Made by a program: the position numbers and the translations under genes. Below are positions 5,570-10,615 of a stretch of 10,615 nt of DNA, piece by piece (positions within the stretch are counted from its first letter, which is position 1; every line of letters starts with the position of its first letter). Source of the DNA: Flavobacteriaceae bacterium (GTDB taxonomy: Bacteria; Bacteroidota; Bacteroidia; Flavobacteriales; Flavobacteriaceae); the NCBI GenBank assembly GCA_019090365.1, contig JAHRWC010000325.1, positions 1-10,615 on the forward strand, in the 5' to 3' direction. A model generated the notes under the pieces. That model worked only from the letters and a program-made list of their open reading frames with translations, had not been told where the DNA came from and ran no database searches.

Positions 5570-6241
5570 ATGGGCAAACTTTATTTAGTACCCACTCCAA
5601 TTGGTAATTTAAAAGACATCACTTTTAGAGCTATTGAAGTTTTAAAAGAAGTAGATCTTATTCTTGCAGAAGACACAAGAACGAGTGGTAAATTATTAAA
5701 ACATTTCGATATCTCAACACATATGCATTCACACCATATGCATAATGAGCATAAAACAGTAGGCAATATTGTAAAACGAATTCAGGCTGGAGAAAATATC
5801 GCTCTAATTAGTGATGCAGGAACTCCCGCTATTAGTGATCCTGGATTTTTATTAACTCGAGCTTGTGTAGAAGCTGGTCTCGAAGTAGATTGTTTACCTG
5901 GCGCTACTGCTTTTGTACCTGCATTAGTGAATAGTGGTTTGCCAAATGATAAATTTGTGTTTGAAGGTTTTCTTCCTGTTAAAAAAGGGCGTCAAACCAG
6001 ATTAAAATTGCTTGCCGAAGAAACTCGAACCGTGATTTTTTATGAATCTCCACATAAATTATTAAAAACCTTAACTCACTTTGTTGAGTATTTTGGAGCT
6101 GAAAGAGCCGTTTCTGTTTCTAGAGAAATCACAAAATTACACGAAGAAACCATTCGAGGTACTGCCCAAGAAGTTTTAAATTACTACGAAAATAATCCAC
6201 CAAAAGGTGAAATTGTGATTGTAGTTGGAGGGAAAAAATAA
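5570..6241 (+). CDS. rsmI: 16S rRNA 2'-O-ribose C1402 methyltransferase
   Basis: RsmI uses S-adenosylmethionine to methylate the 2'-hydroxyl of C1402 (E. coli numbering) in 16S rRNA, near the decoding centre of the small subunit. The tetrapyrrole-methylase-type fold is shown by LVPTPIGNL (6-14), AEDTRTS (33-39), LISDAGTPAISDPG (79-92), LPGATA (109-114) and FYESPHKL (157-164). At 223 residues it lacks the roughly 60-residue C-terminal domain of the E. coli enzyme, which as far as I recall is usual in Bacteroidota; the stop falls cleanly after a complete catalytic core, so this is not a truncation. Residues 51-61 are rich in histidine (six of eleven), with CATATGCAT used twice for His-Met-His. 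The stop codon is 1 base from the end of the convergent lipoprotein gene. Confidence 0.96.
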   Translation: MGKLYLVPTPIGNLKDITFRAIEVLKEVDLILAEDTRTSGKLLKHFDISTHMHSHHMHNEHKTVGNIVKRIQAGENIALISDAGTPAISDPGFLLTRACVEAGLEVDCLPGATAFVPALVNSGLPNDKFVFEGFLPVKKGRQTRLKLLAEETRTVIFYESPHKLLKTLTHFVEYFGAERAVSVSREITKLHEETIRGTAQEVLNYYENNPPKGEIVIVVGGKK

Positions 6242-6242
6242 T

Positions 6243-6971
6243 TTACATATTTGGTAATTTCATTTGCTGAAAATAATGCATCATTTTAGAGGGTTCCTTT
6301 TCTGCATCAACTGTTTCAATTAAATTAAAGTCAGAATCGAACACATAAATTATTTTACTGGTTGTATCATAATCTCTCTTTCCTAATACCAAGGAAATAT
6401 TTTCGAACGCATCATACCTTACAAATAAATCGTACACTGTTCCATTGATATTTTTCTTGAACTCACTCATTATCATTTTATTCTCTTGATAATAATGATG
6501 GTAATTAATTCCTTTTATAAGCGTTTCTCTAGAAGTGATTTCTCCTTGACCGTCATAGCCTATTTTCTCTCCATTTAATGTATTGTTTGAATAATTAGCT
6601 TCAGAGCGTAAGTTTCCATTCTTAAAATATTCAAACGTTTTACCATGTAGTACACCATTGCTATAATTCTTTTCATACATAAGAATTCCTTCAGGATTGT
6701 ATGACTTTAAAAAACCATTAAGCAATCCAGATTTAACCTGAAATTCTTCTGAAACAGTTCCTTTATACATAACAATAAAATAACCATTCATTCTTTCATT
6801 TAGCGTATCTAAATAAACTTGATTATTCAAATTATCTGTCTGATACGTAAATTCCTCGTAAGAAATCGTCTTTTTTTGATGAGAAAGAACCTCATCTGAA
6901 TTTTTTAAAAAATAATCACAAGACCCAAAAGTGAATCCTATAAATAATAGAATTATCCCTTTTTTAAACAT
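6243..6971 (-). CDS. Putative lipoprotein with MORN-type repeats
   Basis: This 242-residue protein begins with a lipoprotein signal peptide: two lysines, a hydrophobic stretch (about 5-15) and FGSC with Cys18 as the likely lipidated residue. It should therefore be anchored in the periplasm or outer membrane. Residues about 80-150 hold roughly three repeats of 22-23 residues of the MORN_2 (YwqK-like) type, visible as NGxLKxY / NGxLHGKTFEYFKNG / NGEKIGYDGQG. Such repeats are common in Bacteroidota and their role is unknown; some databases call them toxin-antitoxin YwqK proteins, which is not supported here. An in-frame ATG exists 21 bases upstream (6992), but ATG at 6971 is preferred because it puts the signal peptide at the N-terminus and overlaps the upstream gene by only 8 bases. 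That overlap suggests translational coupling. Confidence 0.85.
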   Translation of the reverse strand: MFKKGIILLFIGFTFGSCDYFLKNSDEVLSHQKKTISYEEFTYQTDNLNNQVYLDTLNERMNGYFIVMYKGTVSEEFQVKSGLLNGFLKSYNPEGILMYEKNYSNGVLHGKTFEYFKNGNLRSEANYSNNTLNGEKIGYDGQGEITSRETLIKGINYHHYYQENKMIMSEFKKNINGTVYDLFVRYDAFENISLVLGKRDYDTTSKIIYVFDSDFNLIETVDAEKEPSKMMHYFQQMKLPNM

Positions 6972-7554
6972 GCTTCCCTTTGTTCCAACCATGTTTTCCT
7001 AAATATTGATTTCCGCTTTCAACAGCTCCATCTTCAATAGAAGTTCCCATCGAATCATTCCAACGATTTAAGTATCCAAACAAAGAAATAACTCCTAACA
7101 TTTCTACAATTTCTCCTTCATCCCAATGTTCATGTAATCTAGTATTTATAGTTTCATCAACAGCATTTGGCACCATCGAAGCAGCCAATGAAAAATCTAA
7201 AGCAGCTCTTTCAGCTTCAGAAAAAGCAGCATGCGTTCTGTATTCCCAAATATTATCTAATTGCTCTTGTTCTGCTCCATAACGTTCTGCAGCACGTATC
7301 GCATGCGCTTGACAATAACGACATCCTGTAGCATTACTACTTACCCAAGCAATCATTCTTTTTAACGCTGATGTCACTCTGCCTTCATTTGCCATTACAG
7401 CCATATTCAGATTGATAAATGCTTTACTAATCGCAGGTCTATGTTGCATTGTAAGCACACTGTTAGGACAAAATCCTAATGTTTCATTGAAAAATTCGGC
7501 TAGTTTTTTTGTTTCTTCACTATGATCTGGAGATAATGGATTTACTAATGGCAT
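6964..7554 (-). CDS. AhpD-like / carboxymuconolactone decarboxylase family protein
   Basis: This 196-residue all-helical protein belongs to the AhpD / carboxymuconolactone decarboxylase family. The redox signature CxxCxxH is present as Cys78, Cys81 and His84 (GCRYCQAHA, 77-85), which points to a peroxidase- or disulfide-reductase-type activity rather than decarboxylation. In classical AhpD a glutamate about 12 residues before the first cysteine helps activate the thiols; here that stretch reads LKRMIAW (64-70) with no acid, so the relay differs or uses another residue. The length suggests a duplicated or extended form of the core domain. It lies divergently from an OsmC-family thiol peroxidase-like gene, 97 bases apart, which strengthens the redox reading. 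Its 3' end overlaps the lipoprotein gene by 8 bases. The natural substrate is unknown. Confidence 0.88.
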   Translation of the reverse strand: MPLVNPLSPDHSEETKKLAEFFNETLGFCPNSVLTMQHRPAISKAFINLNMAVMANEGRVTSALKRMIAWVSSNATGCRYCQAHAIRAAERYGAEQEQLDNIWEYRTHAAFSEAERAALDFSLAASMVPNAVDETINTRLHEHWDEGEIVEMLGVISLFGYLNRWNDSMGTSIEDGAVESGNQYLGKHGWNKGKHV

Positions 7555-7623
7555 ATTCTTTTTTTTAGTTTTCGAAGTTACAAAACTTAAAAATAATGTG
7601 AAGCTTAACTAGTCTGATTTTCG

Positions 7624-7631
7624 TAAATTTG
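7624..7631 (+). promoter_or_regulatory. Putative -7 element for the OsmC-family gene
   Basis: TAAATTTG is a full TAnnTTTG match ending 20 bases before the ATG at 7652, with an A-rich leader and no Shine-Dalgarno sequence. No TTG is found at the expected -33 position. For the divergent AhpD-like gene the minus strand offers only imperfect matches (TAACTTCG, or TAAGTTTTG with an extra T), so I do not call a promoter there. Confidence 0.42.
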
Positions 7632-7651
7632 AGATATAATAAAAAAATGCT

Positions 7652-8074
7652 ATGACAAATAAAGTTACAACTACTTGGAAAGGAAATATGTTATTTGAAT
7701 CTGATAATCCAACGGGAAATACTATCCTTATGGAAGCAGGAAATGATTTTGGAGGTGAAGGAAAAGGTGTGAGCCCAAAAGCAGCGATGCTTTCTTCATT
7801 GGCAGCATGTTCTGGGCTTGATGTTATATCTCTTTTAAAAAAAATGCGCGCTGAAGTTGCAGATTATAAAATGGAAGTAACTGGCGAATTAACCGAAGAA
7901 CATCCTAAATATTATCATACAGTACATGTCGATTATCATTTCTATGGGAAAGACTTACAGGAAGATAAAATCACCAAAGCAGTGACATTATCAATTGATC
8001 GTTATTGCGGTGTTATGGAAATGTTCAGAAAATTTTCTAAAGTGACTACTGAAATTCATTTTCACGAAAGTTAA
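7652..8074 (+). CDS. OsmC/Ohr-family protein
   Basis: This is a 140-residue OsmC/Ohr-fold protein. The family reduces organic hydroperoxides with two cysteines, as homodimers in the cytoplasm. Both cysteines are present: Cys53 in LAACSGLDVISLLKKMR (50-66), at the start of the central helix, and Cys119 in RYCGVMEMF (117-125). The pattern is closer to the YhfA-like branch than to Ohr proper (my judgement), and many YhfA-like proteins have no proven substrate. The ATG at 7652 is chosen because the first strand (KVTTTWKGN) follows directly, as in homologues; the ATG at 7647 is out of frame. The divergent AhpD-like gene suggests a shared thiol or peroxide stress context. recJ follows 74 bases downstream on the same strand and may receive read-through. 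Confidence 0.92.
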   Translation: MTNKVTTTWKGNMLFESDNPTGNTILMEAGNDFGGEGKGVSPKAAMLSSLAACSGLDVISLLKKMRAEVADYKMEVTGELTEEHPKYYHTVHVDYHFYGKDLQEDKITKAVTLSIDRYCGVMEMFRKFSKVTTEIHFHES

Positions 8075-8148
8075 AAAATCTGATTTAAATTTTATATTCA
8101 AAAAGAGTACCTTTACTTAAAGACTCCCCTCTATAATTTGAGTCAGAT

Positions 8149-9840
8149 ATGCGCTGGACAATTCAAGCAAAACCAATTACTGAAAAAGTAACTCACCTTG
8201 AACAATCTCTTGGTGTAAATTCTACAATTGCTTCTTTATTAGTTCAAAGAGGTATTGAAACATACGATGAAGCCAAAGCTTTTTTCCGCCCAGAATTAAG
8301 CAAATTACATGATCCATTTCTCATGAAAGACATGGAGAAAGCTGTTGCACGTATTGAAAAAGCGATTGCCAATCAAGAAAACATTTTAGTCTATGGCGAT
8401 TACGATGTTGATGGCACGACAAGTGTTGCTTTACTTTCTTCGTATTTACTTAGTTATTATCCCAATGTTGCCACCTATATTCCTGACCGTTATGGAGAAG
8501 GTTACGGAATTTCATTTAAAGGAATCGACTTTGCCGAAGACAATGATTTTTCATTAATTGTTGCTTTAGATTGCGGAATAAAAGCCATTGAAAAAGTGGA
8601 ATATGCTTCAAAAAAAGGAATCGATTTTGTGATCTGTGATCATCACCGACCAGGGCCAGAAATCCCTGAAGCTATTGCTGTTTTAGATCCTAAAAGGGAA
8701 GATTGTGAATATCCGTTTAAAGAATTATGTGGTTGTGGTGTCGGATTTAAACTCATTCAAGCACTTTCAGAAAAAAGAGGTCTTGAGATAGAAGATTTAT
8801 TAATTTATCTTGATTTAGTTGCGACTGCTATTGGAGCAGATATTGTTCCTATTACTGGAGAAAATAGAATTTTAGCCTATCACGGTTTAACTGTAATTAA
8901 TACACTACCAAGACCGGGATTTAAAGCAATCTTGAATCAGGTGAAAAAAAACATTCTTACCATCACTGATGTTGTTTTTATTATTGCTCCTCGAATTAAT
9001 GCGGCAGGTAGAATGAAACATGGAAATCATGCTGTGACTTTACTTTCTGAAATGGATATCAATTTAGCTGAAACCTATGCTGCTGAAATAGAAACCTATA
9101 ATTTAGATCGTCGTGAAGCAGATAAAAGCATCACTATTGAAGCGCTTGCTCAAATTAAAAATAATAAAGAAAAAGATCGTTTTACAACTGTTGTGTATGA
9201 TGAAAAATGGCATAAAGGTGTAATTGGAATTGTAGCATCTCGATTGACTGAAACTTATTATCGTCCTACTTTAGTGTTTACAAAAAGTGGGGATCGTCTT
9301 GCTGCCTCTGCGAGAAGTGTAAAAGGGTTTGATGTGTATAATGCTTTAGAGCAATGTTCTGAATTTATCGAACAGTTTGGAGGCCATAAGTATGCTGCTG
9401 GACTAACCTTGCTTGAAAAAGATTATGAAGGCTTTAAAGCTCAATTTGAAAAAGTGGTCAAGGAAACCATCGATCCTAAATTACTTACTCCCGAACTTAA
9501 GATAAACACACAACTCAATCTTTCAGAAATCACACCAAAATTCTTTCGTATTTTAAAACAATTTGCGCCGTTTGGCCCTGGAAATATGTCTCCAGTTTTT
9601 ATGTCGCAAGATGTTAAAGATATTGGCTACGGAAAATGTGTTGGCGAAGACGACAAGCATTTAAAATTAACTGTTAATCAGTATGGAGAAGGAAAAATTT
9701 CAGGAATTGGTTTTAATCTTGGCGATAAAATAGAACTAATAAAAAACAAACAACCTTTTAAAATCGCTTACTCAATCGATGAAAATCATTGGAATAATAC
9801 GGTAAGTTTACAAATGAAGGTAAAGGATCTTAAAGAATAA
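8149..9840 (+). CDS. recJ: Single-stranded-DNA-specific 5'-3' exonuclease RecJ
   Basis: RecJ degrades single-stranded DNA 5' to 3' in RecF-pathway recombination, mismatch repair and base-excision repair. The 563-residue protein is full length. The DHH metal-binding motifs are seen in order: YGDYDVDGTTS (82-92) with Asp84, Asp86 and Asp88; ALDCGI (139-144) with Asp141; CDHH (163-166); and LDLVATAIGADIVP (221-234). RINAAGRM (282-289) and WHKGVIGIVASRL (354-366) follow. The DHHA1 domain shows GGHKYAAG (411-418; GGHPMAAG in many homologues), and an OB-fold-like C-terminal region covers about 450-560. ATG at 8149 gives the family N-terminus (MRWTI). TACCTTTA at 8108-8115 is a possible one-mismatch -7 box; otherwise it may be read from the OsmC-family gene. 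Its stop is 2 bases from a convergent hydrolase gene. Confidence 0.97.
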   Translation: MRWTIQAKPITEKVTHLEQSLGVNSTIASLLVQRGIETYDEAKAFFRPELSKLHDPFLMKDMEKAVARIEKAIANQENILVYGDYDVDGTTSVALLSSYLLSYYPNVATYIPDRYGEGYGISFKGIDFAEDNDFSLIVALDCGIKAIEKVEYASKKGIDFVICDHHRPGPEIPEAIAVLDPKREDCEYPFKELCGCGVGFKLIQALSEKRGLEIEDLLIYLDLVATAIGADIVPITGENRILAYHGLTVINTLPRPGFKAILNQVKKNILTITDVVFIIAPRINAAGRMKHGNHAVTLLSEMDINLAETYAAEIETYNLDRREADKSITIEALAQIKNNKEKDRFTTVVYDEKWHKGVIGIVASRLTETYYRPTLVFTKSGDRLAASARSVKGFDVYNALEQCSEFIEQFGGHKYAAGLTLLEKDYEGFKAQFEKVVKETIDPKLLTPELKINTQLNLSEITPKFFRILKQFAPFGPGNMSPVFMSQDVKDIGYGKCVGEDDKHLKLTVNQYGEGKISGIGFNLGDKIELIKNKQPFKIAYSIDENHWNNTVSLQMKVKDLKE

Positions 9841-9842
9841 AA

Positions 9843-10615
9843 TTAAGCAATAAAGTCAAGAATGATTTGAGCAATTTCCTCTGGTTTTTCTTCCTGAATA
9901 AAATGTTTTGCATCTAGTAAATGTATGTTTTTTTCAGAAATATTAGCATCTAAAATTACGCGTTCTCTTTGAGGTTCCCACTTTAAAAATGAATCGTTTT
10001 TCCCCCAAATAACAGCAATTGGAATTGATAAATTTTTCAATACGTTTGAATAATCCGGTAAGTTCTCACAGGTCTGAGTGAAGAAATAATACATCCCATT
10101 TGTTTTGCCTTCTAAGAATGGTGTTTTGTAGCCTTCAATCTCAGGATTAGATAAGGTATTTTTTGTCAATCCCGATTTAAACAAACCCGAAAGCATAAGG
10201 TTAGTTGTAACACCATTTTTATATGCCCACATGGCAATTTTTGCAATCACCCCTTTTTTAAATCGCATGGGAGGCACAAAACCTTGTTCATAAATAATCG
10301 TGTTTAGCATAATTAGTTTAGAAATACGATGCGGTTGTTTTTTGAATAATTCCCAGGTCCATAAACCTCCAGCATCGTGCATTACATGCATCCAACTTTT
10401 AATTTGTAAAGAATCCATCAAATCTAAAATTCTTTGTGCGTGGTTTTCTTCGGAATAAATTTCATAGCCTTTTGGCGAATCACTATTCCCAAACCCTAAC
10501 ATGTCTGGAGCTATCACTCGATACCCTTTTTCAGATATTAAAGAGATTATTTTTCGATACAGCCAACCTGAAGTAGGAATTCCATGCAACAACAAAATTA
10601 CTTCGCCCTCACCTA
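9843..10615 (-). CDS. Alpha/beta hydrolase, Asp-nucleophile type, 5' end missing
   Basis: This gene enters from the right edge: the frame stays open to the last base, so the start codon is outside and 256 residues are visible. An apparent TTG start at 10595 is not real, since six further in-frame codons (GEGEVI) precede it and match the family strand before HGIP. The alpha/beta hydrolase features are the oxyanion loop HGIPTSGW (10589-10566), a nucleophile elbow MHDAGG with Asp at 10376-10374, a probable acid in WGKND with Asp at 9995-9993, and a His in AKHF at 9905-9903. An Asp nucleophile is typical of haloalkane dehalogenases and epoxide hydrolases, but those usually have Asp-Trp; here it is Asp-Ala. 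The class is therefore dehalogenase/epoxide-hydrolase-like with unknown substrate. It ends 2 bases from recJ. Confidence 0.88.
   Translation of the reverse strand, partial: GEGEVILLLHGIPTSGWLYRKIISLISEKGYRVIAPDMLGFGNSDSPKGYEIYSEENHAQRILDLMDSLQIKSWMHVMHDAGGLWTWELFKKQPHRISKLIMLNTIIYEQGFVPPMRFKKGVIAKIAMWAYKNGVTTNLMLSGLFKSGLTKNTLSNPEIEGYKTPFLEGKTNGMYYFFTQTCENLPDYSNVLKNLSIPIAVIWGKNDSFLKWEPQRERVILDANISEKNIHLLDAKHFIQEEKPEEIAQIILDFIA

Noticed and set aside
5581..5766. 61-residue minus-strand open frame inside rsmI
   Set aside because: It is a shadow of rsmI with no independent support.
6243..6971. Toxin-antitoxin reading of the MORN/YwqK-like repeats
   Set aside because: The name comes from database labels for the repeat; there is a lipoprotein signal and no partner gene resembling a toxin or antitoxin.
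6972..6992. Upstream ATG at 6992 for the lipoprotein
   Set aside because: It would add seven polar residues ahead of the signal peptide and lengthen the overlap with the AhpD-like gene; ATG at 6971 puts the lipoprotein signal at the N-terminus.
8132..8140. TATAATTTG upstream of recJ as a -7 box
   Set aside because: The spacing between TA and TTTG is one or three bases rather than two, so it does not fit TAnnTTTG.
8122..8144. GACTC...GAGTC hairpin between the OsmC-family gene and recJ as a terminator
   Set aside because: There are only five base pairs around a 13-base loop and no T-run follows.
10593..10595. TTG at 10595 as the hydrolase start
   Set aside because: The frame continues upstream to the window edge with residues (GEGEVI) that fit the family strand before the HGIP loop, so the gene is truncated by the edge.

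Overview
The window is AT-rich and reads as chromosomal housekeeping DNA from a member of the Flavobacteriaceae (Bacteroidota). Four things point there: the protein sequences (PanC, RsmI without a C-terminal domain, a thymidine kinase that has lost most of its zinc cysteines, a glycogen/starch synthase N-terminus divergent from panC); start codons with A-rich leaders and no Shine-Dalgarno sequence; several matches to the Bacteroidota -7 promoter element TAnnTTTG just upstream of genes; and very tight gene packing. No CRISPR array, insertion sequence, phage, tRNA or rRNA is visible.

Layout. Positions 1-11 match the inner end of the Tn5/Nextera mosaic end and look like sequencing adapter, so the window probably starts at a contig end. 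Next to it is the first 29 bases of a minus-strand glycogen/starch synthase gene. Divergent from it is a plus-strand block, panC - panD - UPF0104-type membrane protein (133-2311). PanC and PanD supply pantothenate for coenzyme A. A hairpin terminator at 2314-2341 separates this block from a minus-strand block, tdk - alr - mscL (4601-2368): thymidine salvage, D-alanine for peptidoglycan, and an osmotic safety valve. A 214-base divergent spacer (4602-4815) follows.

On the plus strand come an unrecognised acidic, helical protein and rsmI (4816-6241), which methylates 16S rRNA. rsmI meets, tail to tail and 1 base apart, a minus-strand pair: an AhpD/carboxymuconolactone decarboxylase-family protein (7554-6964) overlapping by 8 bases a MORN-repeat lipoprotein (6971-6243). 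Divergent from the AhpD-like gene is an OsmC-family gene (7652-8074), which makes a thiol/peroxide-type pair around one 97-base spacer. recJ (8149-9840) follows and ends 2 bases from a convergent, edge-truncated alpha/beta hydrolase (9843-10615).

I found no new multi-gene system. The items most worth a second look are the adapter remnant at the left edge, a promoter element that would make panD mRNA leaderless, the uncharacterised protein before rsmI, the AhpD-like/lipoprotein overlap beside osmC, and the unusual nucleophile context of the terminal hydrolase.
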